The notes: generated from the letters alone by a model not told the origin. A stretch of DNA of 64,000 nt from Clavelina lepadiformis (GCF_947623445.1 NC_135244.1:17608860-17672859), one strand, 5' to 3'. Counted from the stretch's first letter, positions 12,301-25,111 are shown. Numbers and translations are program-made.

Positions 12301-14146
12301 AAGTATAAGGGAATGTTTTAATGTCACAAAACTTCTTGCAGAAAAAATATTAAATGTGGAAACGTTTTGCATACCTTGCTGTCAGTGTCAGAAATATTTC
12401 TCCGTTGTGCTATTTTATCCGTTTCATTGGCTGCAAAGTAAATTGTCAGTTATCCAGTGCAGACACAGTTTGTGTTTGAATACACAGCATGCTTATACCA
12501 TAAATATTAGATACATCATAAATTTTGAATTTATTTATTGTACCGTTGCATGGAATGACGTACACTTCGTAATCCAGTCGCTCATATTCGCAAAGAACAG
12601 AGCCGGTGGGCTCTTTTATATTTACTGCAATACTAGTAGGCGAAACATCCAGAACGGTGAACTTGGGTTTGCTGAAGCTAGCTGCAAACACAGAGTGTAC
12701 TCTGGTGTTTTCGAATGAACGAGGAACATGTACAATTTACAAGAAAACTTAAATAACTAATCAGCGTTACAAGGTATCAAAACCTAATTAGCTTGACACT
12801 GGGACACATCACGGTTAAAACCTCAGTTTTATTTTCGACTATAGACTTACAGTTATAAGAAAACAACTGAGAACTTAACAATCATGTTCTTGGCCTAGAA
12901 AACTTTTTTGAACAGTTTTACTTACTCGCGATACGCAAATCGATCTTGCGTTTGTGCGGTGGAAAACGAGTGCAGGAGATGACTTTTTGATCGTTTTCTT
13001 CGTAAGCGCAAACCCGATAAAAATCTGTTGAATTTAAAGCAAACATTCGTCTTCAGAATATGACAGTTCAAATAAACTGAGCCATCTCAGAACGTCGGTG
13101 AGTAAACTATATTATATTATATCTTACCTTATCTTACGTTACCAGAAAACTATTTTATCCATCTAAACTTTAAAATGTTAGGCAAAAGCAATCCAGCAAA
13201 TATATGTATATAGGTGCTTTATTTTTAGTATTCTTTGCTTTTATTAAAAATTACGATTTACCTACATACACTTTCATAACAAAGTTATAATTATTTTGGC
13301 CATTTCTATTTGCTTACAGTCCTGGTAGAATTTGATCATTGGGGTACAAGAGTGATTTCTGCCATAGTTTTCCACTTCACAGGAGCGCTTTACCCAACCA
13401 TTTTTGTCCAACCGATATATGCTGTGGTGAAACAGCAAGCAACAAATAATATAAATTTGCAAGAAAGGCTTTTTCGACTATTTGTAGCCTATACCGATGC
13501 ACTTTGCCGATATACATAAAAGTATATACAGCCTTTATGATTTACACAAGTGACAAGTCACGATTTAGTTCGATATATTTTTATATAAAAAAGTATCAGT
13601 ATAAATCGACACAATTTCTAGACCACGTAGCGCTCTGCGCTTGCCAGTAAAATAAATTTAGAAATAACTGGTTTGCAGGTAGTTGCAAGATAAAACGGCC
13701 AGTACCTGTCTGTTTTACTCGTGAATACAATCTCATCCGCCAGAGATTTTTTGACAATTGTATACTGTTCATCAAATCTTATACAAATAAACGGCAACAG
13801 TAGGCTTACAAACGCACGTTGTTTAACTTTCCTTTACCTTGTTTCTATATCATAAGTGACGTTCCATCTACTGAAACATTTTCTTGGAGTCCACGTTACG
13901 TTGAGCCTGAAATCTTCAACTTTCCAACGACGCACTCTTGGCCCTAATTGCCGTTACAAAAACATGAAAATGATTGAAGAAATTGCCGTATCGATAGAAA
14001 TTATACAGCAAGGTATACTTATCATACTTAGACATAGCATATATAGTATCATACTTACCTTTGCAAGTTTTGTTTCTTGCTTTTTGGACTTCAGTTGACG
14101 TTACTAAGATTACAAGACTTAATATTATTATTATTAAATTCCTCAT
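9307..14146 (-). CDS. Class II cytokine receptor-like gene 3, long tail
   Basis: Fourteen exons on the minus strand: 14146-14059, 13943-13838, 13421-13318, 13024-12926, 12681-12544, 12430-12375, 12189-12030, 11148-11015, 10774-10746, 10635-10484, 10408-10355, 10241 to about 9998, 9891-9788 and 9533-9307. The signal peptide (about 1-20) leads into two fibronectin-III domains (about 30-132 and 133-250). These carry PRVRRWKVEDFRLNVTW, WVKRSCEVENYG, FYRVCAYEEND and LKPERDYCIYGRY. The membrane helix is in exon 8, followed by RRIRKTDKTLTPKLAE. The tail has a Ser/Gln-rich exon and ends with a 75-residue exon starting APDYSKVTDFRD, related to the last exons of genes 1 and 2. The 3' boundary of exon 12 is uncertain: donors at about 9998 and 10139 both keep the frame, and the longer form matches paralogue exon length. 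With it the protein is 564 residues. Potential N-glycosylation sites: NVT, NHS, NRT. Confidence 0.78.
11425..11740. repeat. Dispersed repeat rich in gactcgagt-type words, intron of receptor gene 3
   Basis: The intron between the second-domain exon (ends 12030) and the membrane exon (starts 11148) contains repeated actcgagtc/gagtca words on both strands, for example near 11500 and 11710. Clusters of this kind occur in non-autonomous hAT elements. I could not define termini or a target duplication, so only a dispersed repeat is claimed. Confidence 0.3.
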
Positions 14147-17064
14147 TTATAGTTTCTTGGTATGCAACTTGTACCAAAACATTTCTTGACAAATTTTTGA
14201 TGAAGTAGCTACTAGTCTATCATTTATGATTACACGTATTCCTTATGCATAAAACATCATAAAAAGGGACCACGTGACTATGGTACCCGCTAAAAGCAAA
14301 ATCACATCGCTGATTTAAAAATAAACCGTCGATATCAGAAATAGAAAGAATAACAATGGCAATGAACGTATCCTTTTCAAAAGGCAAGCTCAACATAAAT
14401 GAATCATCTTTTGTGACTTGCAGTTTATTGATATAAACAACGCTCACTTTTGACGTAGACAATGCTGCTAGATTTGGTTATGAATGATACTAATAAAAGT
14501 CAGCAAAAACATTTCTATCTATTCTTCAGGTACTGTACATAGTCCACCAACAACAAACCAAGCACCGTATTACTTTATAAGTCTGCACGGACATCAGCAG
14601 GCTCTCTATCGTAGCAACTTAAATTTTAACTGCGAACCTTCCAGGCTATGAAGTTATGGCTATGAACAACTCTACTCAACTAATACACCGCGATAACTTT
14701 ACCTACATGCCAAAAGTAAGTTGTCTAAGTTTAATTGCCAAACGCCCGTTACGCTCTACATAATGTGCTATACAGTCGCAGAAGCATGACAAAATCTGCC
14801 CAAAACTGTATTTATCTTCGATAGTCGTACGATAAAATAAAAGTTGTAGGTTTCTGTTTGGAAAGTTAAAAGCAAACAGAGAACTTTTTTTCTTTGAAAT
14901 GGCATTTATAATTTTAAGCCTTGCTCGCTAAAAGATGGCAAAAGTTTAAATGATAAGGGTTAAATATTTTCCTCACACATATATCACCGAGCTGTGCCGG
15001 GTTCGCAGAGCTGCACTAATCACAACAAAAAGCATTTGCAGTAAATATTTCACTATTAATCACTGATATGCCTCCCCCAACCTGACATTGGCGGCTACAC
15101 TACTTGAGCTGAATGCTTCCCACTTTCAACCTTTAAATTCTAACCCGAAACTGTCAATATCGTTGAACGTATGGTGTAAAATATCCTCGGCTTACGTCAC
15201 TCTCAACATAGAAAAGGCGACATGGTGGTTTTTGATCAACATTATTAACCCTGTTAATAAGTAACTATATGACGCCACTGGTGATTACAACCATTCTAAT
15301 CCAAACACAATGAAGCAGAACTACAAAGCACACCTGCCTTTGTAAGATAAAAGCCGAATATCTTTATTTATAGCTATGTTGGCTTGTATCATTAACCTTT
15401 GGTTCTTAGCTTTATTTTAAAAGATGGCTGTGTCATTGAATTTATACCTTTATGTAAGCGTCTGACTTTAGATAACAGTAAAACTATACTGTAAGTAGAA
15501 CATATATATGTTTTATTCAGTTTCCAGCAATAACTTTTTTTTCTTTAAGATGATCCATTTTCGTGACCGCACAGCAAACATAGCTGACGTTGTTGTAGCC
15601 TACACTGGGTTTGTGATAAAAGAGATTTATCTTTTTCGCCCGGGCCTGTATGTTTATACAATATCTTTTAAAGTTTAAGCTTTGGCAAGCAACAGAGGAT
15701 TTTGCAAGTGTTCATTAATATATCGCTTTTAAATTGGGGTTTTGCCAAAATGTTTTCGTCTCGACACGCTTGCATTTTTGATTACAGATCAAACAAGGGT
15801 TTTACGCCTATTAACTCATTTTAAAATTTTATTTTGACTAACTGTGCCGACGCAGAAAGTTCTACAGAAACGATCTGTTTGCGTAATGACGAAGGCTGCA
15901 GAAACCGTACGATTAAAAAGCTACAAACAAAGAGAGAAATACTCGAAAAATCACTGCACAGTTTTACAAATTTAGTACGAACCGAAACGACAGAATAAAA
16001 CTTTAAAACGCTTTTAAAAACAGGTTGTCACTTTGAACTGAACAGACAGTTGTAAATATTCTTATTCTTTAATTGCACAGCTTTAAGAGACAAGAACTAA
16101 ACTAAGCTGCAACACAACAAGTAAAATTAAACAAAAGCATAAAAAGGAAACTGGTAATCTTAGAATGGGGAATCGTAATCACGCAAACTGAAAAGAACTG
16201 AGGAGCTGAACTGAGAGCAGCATTGGCGTGATTACGAGGTATGCGACGAAGCTACAAGGGGCGTTGATTAAGGACCACGAGGAGCGTTGCATTAATCATT
16301 ACACACTTTTTAGTTGCTTTCCAAACATCAAATCGAGACCTTAAAAATGAAGCATTACTAATTATCAATTAATTATCAATCGAGCAATAATGTATTTTCC
16401 GGCAAAGCATTTTAAAATGTCAAAAAATTTGCAATTGTGTCACCAAACCAATGATTAAATGTTTAGATAACGATGAAACGAACAAAACAAAAATGTTGAC
16501 AATTCAGTAACTAAAATTTTGACCACCACGAAAATCTGCTGAGAACCGTCTCGTATCTTGTGAAAATGGTTTTGATAAAAAAAAATTTAACAATAGGATA
16601 TATATTTGTTGTCTGACGTATGGTTTTCTTTATAAATTTTACGGCTTATGTGGCTTTAAGTGCAAGTGCGATGAAAAGTTCATTTTCAACGAAAATATGC
16701 ATTAAGCATACTATAATTAGTACATAAATTCCAATGAATGAATATATGATACGTTTAAGAAAGAGCACAAGAGCAAACAGTAGGTTGATGGTTGTATATT
16801 TACAGTACTAAATCTTCGTTTCCACTAAATTGCTAATTCATAGTGAAGGATGTTTGACAGCAGCAAGTAAGATGTAATAAAATAAGGTTATAATTTTATT
16901 TCTGTTTAATGCTTACACGAGTAGAATAAAACTAAAATATTGCCATAAACGGCAGTTAAGAATGTTAGTACAATATTACGGATTTTGATTTATTTTTAAG
17001 TTGCAATTAAGGTGCAAAGGCAGTCAAAAAGCATCCTAAATGTGACAGCAACTGATTTCAAACA
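14147..17064. other. Intergenic region between receptor genes 4 and 3
   Basis: About 2.9 kb separates the start of gene 3 (14146) from the stop of gene 4 (17065). It should contain the gene 3 promoter and the gene 4 poly(A) site. I recognise no exon, RNA gene or transposon in it. Confidence 0.5.
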
Positions 17065-20000
17065 CTACACTCGGTGACCAAATTGATCATTGAACTTGGC
17101 TACTGAAGTAACTCCGTCAGGGTTTAAACGAAACGTATGAGTGTCGATTCCTTTAAGTGCAGAAGCTTGTCCGAGTTTCCTTGATGTGTCCTCTTGCCAA
17201 AGTCTGCTTTTTTGAGTAAGCTGTAATAAACAATTCATAAAACTGATTAAAACTGACTGCGTTTCAAAATGACTCTTTTTACACAATCGCAGCGCTTGTA
17301 CATACGATTAATGTAATTTGCTTATATATATATATGTATATATATACATTATACAAGAACTTGTATCATATATGATACAAGTTATAGTGAGTACCAATAT
17401 ATTTCTAGAAACCTCTGCTATTTTTGGTGTCCATTTCTTTACAGCTTTCCTAATTCTCCTGTAAGCTATACAAAAGATGGTGAGTGATATGAGAAATAAA
17501 AATCCGCAAGAAGCCACTATCACAACTATCGTTTCGTTACTGCTGCTGGGTACGTGCTCGTAATAGTAAATCTCTACATGAGAAATATAAAATTTTCAAA
17601 TCAACGATCACAAAGCTGCACTGCTTAGCAACACTTCGATTTTAATTTAATAAATGGTCAAAAAAATCTTTATAAATTCGAAAAACTTGCGGGGTTACAT
17701 TTATGAGATAAATGACGGTTATACTGCATTTATGTCTCAGTATATAGATACTGTTTAGTGTTTTAGTTTACATTGTATAGTATATTGCAAAGCGCTGAAA
17801 TAATTAACGGTTTACAAAAATGTTGTATGAGCTAGAACTTTGTATAGATGTAGATCATTGTAATTTCTGAAGTTAGGAAGTTTTTCTCAAACTCTCGCAG
17901 TCAGGCAAGTATACGATACAAGTGTGTGATTTTGGTGCTTCCACGCTCATGAACTTTTATAAATTAATGTTGAACAATATTTGTAGTTCCTTTGCTTCAA
18001 ACGTTGGCAGAAGAAAAAGCGACTTTTGCAGTGTTAAAATTTTTTTGAAAATCAATAAAATTTAGCATAGCATATGGTTACCGGGAAGTGTTGTAACATT
18101 CAGTTTGGCGTATCGACTCTTGTGACTGTTTACTTTGACATCTGTCCAGTAACGACCAAAAACGCAATAATCTCTTCTGGGTTTGAGTAGAAAGAAATTA
18201 AAATTTTCTCCGCTTTCTTCGCAACTTTGGTTCTATTAAAACCAAAACATATTCACGCATGAAATCTTTCTGTACAATAGATTATTAATTATGTACGTTA
18301 ATACAAGATGATTACGTTTTTCAAAATAGCTATAGTTTTACTGTTTACTATTATTTACTGTTTGGTTGTTAAGTTGAAAAAAGAAACTTCTCGCACAAAA
18401 GCTTTTTCTATAGTTAAAAAGCATGTGTTTAAAAGTATATATATATATATATATAAGGTACCTGTACCAAATAAGGCCCACCTAACACTTTTTTGAAAAT
18501 AACTCAAGAACCTCAAATGAGAATAGACTGAAAAATCGTATTCTATTAGTGAGAGTATATAACTACAACATATTAAAACCACAATACCTGACAACCCCCT
18601 AAAAATTATTATAAAGAATTTAAAAATACCAAAAAATGGGCCTTATTAGGAGCACAGGCTCCTAATAAGGCCCACCAATTTTGTGAGTATTTTGATTCAA
18701 AACATAGCTGAAAAATCGCATTAAGCAAATAAAACAAGACAGCAACCACCAATTTGTGTAAGACAACGACCAGCAAACGTGGGTTGAAAACTTAAAGGAA
18801 TGCGACCCATCAGCATAGGTGCAGCAGGCGGGGGGTCACCGGCCCCCCTAACCGTCATTAAATACGCAATTTTTGGGAAGTTCAAAATTATTTGAGCAAT
18901 TTTTGGTACTTTTTCTGGCATATTTTGTAGCAAGGACCTTTTTTCTTTTTTGGGGGGATTAGCCAATCATCTTGCATGGGCCTTATTAGGCGCATCTGGC
19001 ATCCACGAAAAAAATGTCACATTTTTATTATCAGAAAAATTTTAGCAAAAAAAAGTGCATTATCCTTTTCAATACTAAGTTGGTTGTTACATGAAAACTT
19101 CAGCCGGCTGACAACAGTTCATTAACCGGCCAAGTTCTCACTAACTTTTTTCTAAATTAACAAAACCGCCTTAACTGCAAATATCAAATTTTTGTTGTGC
19201 TCTAGCGAATCGGTTGATCACGTGACAAGGATGAAATCTGGTAAACCATCATGAATTTATATTAGTTTTTATATAGGGATAAAATTTTTCTTTTATTTGC
19301 ACGGGTTTGCGAAATATGAGCAATGGGCCTTATTAGGCACAGGTACCTTATATATATATATATACCTTGCTGTCTCCACTGGAAATGTCGACACGTGATA
19401 ATCCCATTTCCATTTTGCTGTCTATTAGATAAAACTATAATTCATAAATTTTTTGTACAGAATACAGATCCCATAAATACTGTACATTTTGAAAAATTAG
19501 TAATAAAAATCTCACCGTTGCATGGGACGACGTACGCTCGGTACAGCAGTCGATGATATTCGCAGAGAATATGGTCGGTGGGCTCCTTTATATTTACAGA
19601 AATATGAGTGCGTCCGACGTATGTTGCTGTTATAATTGGTTTGCTAAAGCGAGCTGATAAAGACAGAAAAATTTCGTTAACTGAAAACGTAAATTTAAAC
19701 ATACAGTGACCACAGAATACGGTAATTAAAGTTACTGCTAATATTATTAGATTGCATGTTGTTATAATCAGTTGGTTTTGCTTATAGTTGCAAAGAAACG
19801 TCATTTCGCTGTTATTACCAATACAAAAATAATTAAGGATTTTCAAACGAAGCGCAATCTAATAAACTCACAAAGCAACCAACTTAATATTGTTGTTAAT
19901 TTGTTATTATCTAATGATCCGGCGCAACTGAATATAATTTAAAAAGCACTAACATTAAACTTAAGATTGTTTCTTGGATCAAGTTGTTGCTGACTATATA

Positions 20001-21130
20001 GTATATTTAATACTAACTCTCAGCACGTAAATCAATCTTGCGCTTGTGATGTGGAAAAGGAGTGCAAAAGATTGCCTTGTCATTTTTGCCGTAAGCGCAA
20101 ACCCGATAGAAATCTGTAGTGAATTTTCACACAAAATAAATATGTGCACTAAAAAACGACAGCTCAAAGGAAGACTTAAAGCTCCATATCTTACAGATGT
20201 TATAACATCAGTTAACATTTGCCCACTTGTTAGTTTCGCTTAATTGTAAAGTTTACTGCATATATTTATCAATTTTGTCTATAAAACGTTACTTGATGAA
20301 AACAATTTTGATATGAAATTTGTGAGCATTAAATTGCAGATAGCAGCAGTTATTTTCAACAAATAAAAAAATGAATTATCTATAAAATTTATAAGAAATA
20401 TAGTTGATTTATTTAGACTATTTTTATATCGGCTTACAGACTTGATTGAAGTTGATAGCTGGGATACAAGAGTAACACTTGCCGAAGTTTTCAACTTCAC
20501 AAGAACGTTTTTCCCAATCGCTTTCGTGTATGCTGTTTTTCAATTTTTATTAAAATATTACTTAGTTTGATGGAAATTAAAATTTAAATTAATTTTAATT
20601 CTTTATTTATCTTGATTTAAATTTTTGTTTTTTTAACTAAAACATAAACTTAAATAAATAAAAATAAAATGGTATAAGATTATTCAAATTTATCTAAATT
20701 TTTACGATTTTAGTTTAAATCACGAGGCCTTTACAACAAGCAACAAGTGATTTTATGGGAATAAAATACATGGAGTACGAATAAGTATAACTGAGTAGGT
20801 TTCACACCGGTAACCGTTTTACCTTGTTTCAATATCATAAGAAACATTCAGGGTTTGAAAGCATTTTCTTGGAGCCCAGGTAACATTTAGCCTGAAATCT
20901 TCAACCTTCCAGCCACGCACTCTTGGTCCTATACGAGTACAGTAGTCAGGACATGAGAAAAAATTTCAAGAAATTTAGGTTGTTCACGTTTGTTGTCAGG
21001 GGGCAGTAATGCAGTATTGTAATAAAGCAACTCTATTATACTTACCTTTGCAGATGTTCTTTTGCGCGCCATAAACATGATTTGTCGCAGACAAAATAAG
21101 AAAACTGCTGAGTATTATTAAATGTTTCAT
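17065..21130 (-). CDS. Class II cytokine receptor-like gene 4, short tail
   Basis: Nine exons on the minus strand: 21130-21046, 20928-20823, 20532-20438, 20113-20018, 19653-19516, 19421-19366, 18232-18082, 17573-17413 and 17220-17065. They total 1044 nt (347 residues) with no break. The signal peptide is about 1-21. The first domain (about 29-127) has PRVRGWKVEDFRLNVTW, KRSCEVENFG and FYRVCAYGKND. The second (about 128-242) has ARFSKPIITATYVGRTHIS and LKPRRDYCVFGRY. The membrane helix (exon 8) is followed by YRRIRKAVKKWTPKIAE. Exon 9 then ends the protein after 51 residues with no tyrosine. Exon order and phases equal gene 3 up to the membrane exon. The missing tail exons suggest an accessory chain or non-signalling receptor (inference). 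Exon 8's acceptor was chosen because it is the one that preserves phase 1. Confidence 0.8.
18455..19349. mobile_element. Non-autonomous DNA transposon in an intron of receptor gene 4
   Basis: The left end reads aaggtacctgtaccaaataa and the right end, inverted, aaggtacctgtgcctaataa, giving roughly 30-bp terminal inverted repeats about 895 bp apart. Both ends abut TA-dinucleotide runs, so a TA target is likely but a duplication cannot be distinguished from the run. The word ctaataaggccca recurs inside (near 18660 and, inverted, near 18978). No transposase is present. The right end stops about 15 bp from the splice donor of exon 6 (19365-19364 on the minus strand). Confidence 0.7.
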
Positions 21131-22983
21131 TTTGTTTGTTCGTTATGCGACTTGTACCGAATCATTTGTTGTAAAATATTTAATAACGATATTTATTTTG
21201 ATTACAATTTAAAATAGACATAAGCAGTCAATTTTTCCATCTTCTGAAAGCAAATCAAAATGTTACAGTAAATCAGAAGTGGAAAGTAGGCTGTCGTTGG
21301 CATTACACCAAAATGGTAACGGCCAGGAAAATGTCTTTGTCCTAGGCCTACGTGACTAGGCCATCGTTTACGAGTTTACGTCATCAATGACCTTTTCAAA
21401 GATAACCCATTCTGTGTTCACACTGGATATATGCTGTTCAATTTAATTCGCTGTAACAGGCAATAACAATGTTTACTCGGCAGGCCTGTTACTTTACTTT
21501 CTAGTTATAAAACACAAAGTACTTTAAACTTCAAACGTCAGCTTGCCATGTTCAGCATTTAACTTGCGTGGATTACTGGTAACCTTATAAAAGGTTGCGA
21601 AACAACCCGACTTAATTTGTAATAATGTACAGGCCTAGATATAACCGACTATTTCATACTAAACCAGGTGCAGGGCTACAAGAAACAAATTTAAGACAGT
21701 CTTGTTTATGCAGCTTTTCATATCAGCAGAAATTGGTGTTTTTCCACCAAAGTATTCCCTTTTCACTCGTTTGTAGTATTACCTACTTAAGCCTTACACA
21801 AATTGCTGTATAGGCAGGCAATGTAAAGGCCTGTACTACCGAAACTCAGCTTCTGGTTTGTCAAACTTAAAACCAGTGGACAATAAACAAAGGCACAAAA
21901 TGTACATATTATTTTTTACGCAGCATGACAAAGGTCGAAGTATGTTTATCCGTTGTTAATCTTGCATTCACCAATAACGTTAGATTTTGTCTGATAAAAT
22001 TTAAATATTTTCCTCTCTCTCACACACACTTTTGAGTATTATCTGGTTCTTGAAGACTAAACCAACTGCAACCTGTAAACGATCAGCTTATATTTTAGGG
22101 ATTGTTTTTAGCCTATACGCTTAACCTATGCTAACACAAGCCTAAACAAACGATATTGCGTAACGATCGAGTAACATTCTTTGTTTATCTTATTACGTAA
22201 TCATACGCAAAACGTTTTTCCAGTCCGAGTTTGGCAAATGAAATATTTCATTTTTGCAGTTCTTTTGTTAAGCCAATTTAAGATTTAGTTTTGCCACTTA
22301 GTGTCCACATTTCTTTTTGTCATGCACTTTTGCAATAAGGTTGCTAGCGCGAAATTTTATATGGCAAACAACTGCTTGGAAGATGAGGATGTCTGATAAA
22401 AACTCTATAAGCGATTGTGCAATAAAAATCTTGTGTGAAAGTACTTTGGCTCAAATTTTTTATTATTTATCCAAATTCAGCAATGCGTTTGCCTGTTTTT
22501 TACAATATTTAACAAAGTTTGTTTTTGTTTAACAATGTAATTTGGCATTTAGCGATAATGATAGTCAGCCGCCAGTTAGCGGTTAATGTCAACCGGTCAA
22601 TTTCTAAATAAAATTTCCGTTTCATTTCAAATAATAATTGCAAAGTCTAAAGACAAGAAGTTTTTAGAAAACGTCTCGCCTTACAAGTTTAATGGGAATC
22701 GAAACAAAAGAATGAAATCTCAATAGTTTTGACATAGTTTCAAACAATGAGCAATTGTAACATTTTTCCGCTTTCAATTATCTCATCAAGAGTAACACAT
22801 TACACTTTGTGGCATATACTACTTTTGCTTCGAAACAATTTTGATTTGTCATTTTTAATATTAGAGATGGGATGACGATTTTCAAAGAGTTGTCGGGTCA
22901 CTTTCAAAATTCCCTTCAAGCAGTAAATATATGTTTATGACTGAATTCATGTTGTTTTTGAGTGTTTGAACCCCCTCAAAAAT
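21131..22983. other. Intergenic region upstream of receptor gene 4
   Basis: I see no exon, RNA gene or clear repeat. The minus-strand promoter of gene 4 should lie just right of 21130. Short ORFs here lack splice signals and similarity I recognise. Confidence 0.5.
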
Positions 22984-24456
22984 ATGTCGAAAATCCTCTC
23001 TTTCTGATGTTCAGCGAGCTCAAATTGTGGTTCTTCACGAGAAAGGATCTGAACGGTTAAATAGTGAACGAATAGGGTGTAGCAAGAATGCAGTTCATAA
23101 TGCAGTCGTGAAATTTACAAGAAGGATAACAGTTCGGTCTCCAATAAGTTCTGCAAGCAAGATACAGTCAGTGTTGCTTGCTAAAGATGCTGATATCCGT
23201 CGACGTTTGGTTGATGATTTTGGTTTAAAAGCCCATAAACCAGCAAAAAAAACTCGACTTACGCCAGCCATGAAAGTCAAGCGTTTGGCCGTTTTGCCAA
23301 GTTACACGAAAAATGGACTATCCAACATGGGCAACAGGTTCTATTTTTGGATGAATCTACGGTACAGTAGTTCACTACACGCAAGCGGTTTGACCGTCGA
23401 CCCTCTGGAAAGCTATTTCATGAACGGTACACCACACAAACTATAAAACAGCACCGCTCTAGTGTCATGATTTGGGGCGAATATCGGTGAACGAAAATTC
23501 TGGAGTGTTTACCATGAACGGCAATAAACAGGCTTGTCCATGGGACATTTTTTTCTGTCCCATCCCATCCCATCCCATAGCAATTCATGCCTGTCCCATC
23601 CCATCCCATCCCATGCCATCCCATCAAAATACAATTCAATAAATGTTATTAAATTTATGGAAATTTAAGTCTAATGTCTATTAGAATTGACTACATGTAC
23701 AAAGAGAGATACAAAACGACAAAATTTATTGACTTTGTTAACTTTAAATTTCAGAAAAGTTGTCTATCTATGACAATTTATTATCATTGGTACTCATATT
23801 CCGAGTCACTGTGCTCATTTAGCAAATTTTCAATGCCATGGGAATTGCAATTCGTGCTGTCCCATCCCATCCCATCCCATGGGACATTTCCCATGGGGTT
23901 CCCGTGGGAATCCCATTCCCATGGACAAGCCTGGCAATAAATATATTGATTTGTTGAAAGACAAGTTGGAACTACACATGGCCGTTCATATTTACACGAT
24001 AGAGCTGTCACCGCTGCAAGATCGTCACCCAGTTCTTTAAGTTGAAAAAGATCCAAGTCCTGGACTGGCCTGGAAACAGTTCAGATTTGAACCCAATAGA
24101 AAACTTGTGGACTATTATGAAGGACAAAGTTTCAGAGAAAGAGCCAACCAGTGCTAAACAACTGGAAAAGCAATCAAAGAACATTGTGTTCGTGAAGTCG
24201 AAGTCCGAAGCCGAAATCTTGTGGAGAGCATGCCAAAACGTTTGGAGAATGTAATCAAATCTAAAGGCAGACCAACAAAATACTGAGGTTTCGGAAAATT
24301 CTCGTTCAAACAAACATGATTTATATTTAAAATGATTTGTTGTTTGCTATATTCACATAATACACAAAGTTGTTGAGCATAGTACCGAGTAAATATGGTA
24401 TTTGTTGCCTGAATCATAATTTTTAGGGGTGGTCCTAAACTTTTGGCTACGACTGT
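22984..24456 (+). pseudogene. Decayed Tc1/mariner transposase and its right terminal repeat
   Basis: Fragments of a Tc1-type transposase run in several frames. Near 23000 there is a helix-turn-helix start (SDVQRAQIVVLHEKG, then SERIGCSKNAVHNAV). Then comes VDDFGLKAHKPAKKTRLTP. Near 23350 a frameshifted LFLDESTVQ carries the second catalytic Asp. After an inserted element there is PNRKLVDYY and a C-terminal KSKGRPTKY before TGA at 24284-24286. The right end, near 24425-24456, reads ggtggtcctaaacttttggc, a typical Tc1 terminal repeat; I did not find a clear left end. Several frameshifts plus the insertion make it inactive. Confidence 0.75.
23529..23933. mobile_element. Non-autonomous hAT-type element nested in the Tc1 transposon
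   Basis: A 405-bp insertion begins caggcttgtccatggg and ends with its exact inverted complement cccatggacaagcctg. It is flanked by a perfect 8-bp direct repeat gcaataaa (23521-23528 and 23934-23941). The 8-bp duplication and CAG-type ends are hAT hallmarks. The interior holds two arrays of the pentamer ccatc/cccat (near 23560-23630 and 23855-23890) and no transposase. It interrupts Tc1 transposase sequence, so it is younger than that element. Confidence 0.85.
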
Positions 24457-25111
24457 AATAACAGAATGCACCAACATGATCCCTTCAACTTTTTTGCAAT
24501 TTCAGCACCGCGAATAAAAGCGCCAAAAAACCTAATGCCGAGATTTTCTTCACAACCGCAAAATATCAATATTAATACAATTAAGTAACATAATAATCTA
24601 TATGCGCCATATGAAAACTTCTTGTCGGTAAATTGGCGAATCCTATGTACGCTCATCAGCATCAAGCTTAGAATCACTCAATTATCACATTTCGGAAAAC
24701 GGATAAGGATAAGGTGAGGAGAAAAAATAAAACATAACGGATATTGCTGTATAACAAGTGACTGTATTTTGAGAAATTTCAGCAAACCGAATCCGCAGGC
24801 ACAATGCAATAAAGCGTATAAAACACCTACAACCACAAGTAAGCAATATACTAAGGCACTAAGTAACAATACACAAAGATTGCTTTAAAAGTTACCAAAA
24901 TTATTTACACCATGCACAGAAAACGTTCACAATAACGGTAGTAAAAATTACTGCATGACCGACAAAAGGTTTTGAAAAATCGTTGTACATTTCAATAAAA
25001 TATCACCCATAGTTTAAAGCAGCTCCACCGGAACAAGTGTGCTATACAATGATAATTTCCTTAGTTAGCGATATTACAAAGTACAAACACATTATACTCT
25101 GAGCTTAATCT

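Noticed and set aside
18721-18966. 81-codon minus-strand ORF in intron 6 of receptor gene 4.
   Set aside because: Lies wholly inside the non-autonomous transposon at 18455-19349 and shows no transposase motif.
23418-24056. ORFs rich in Gly-Met-Gly-Trp-Asp.
   Set aside because: They are translations of the CCCAT/ATGGG pentamer arrays of the hAT element, not proteins.
24447-24869. Two minus-strand ORFs with hydrophobic stretches that recur at 30156-30578 in the second duplication unit.
   Set aside because: Their persistence is explained by the recent duplication. Differences between units do not favour silent sites, and no splice or start context supports them.
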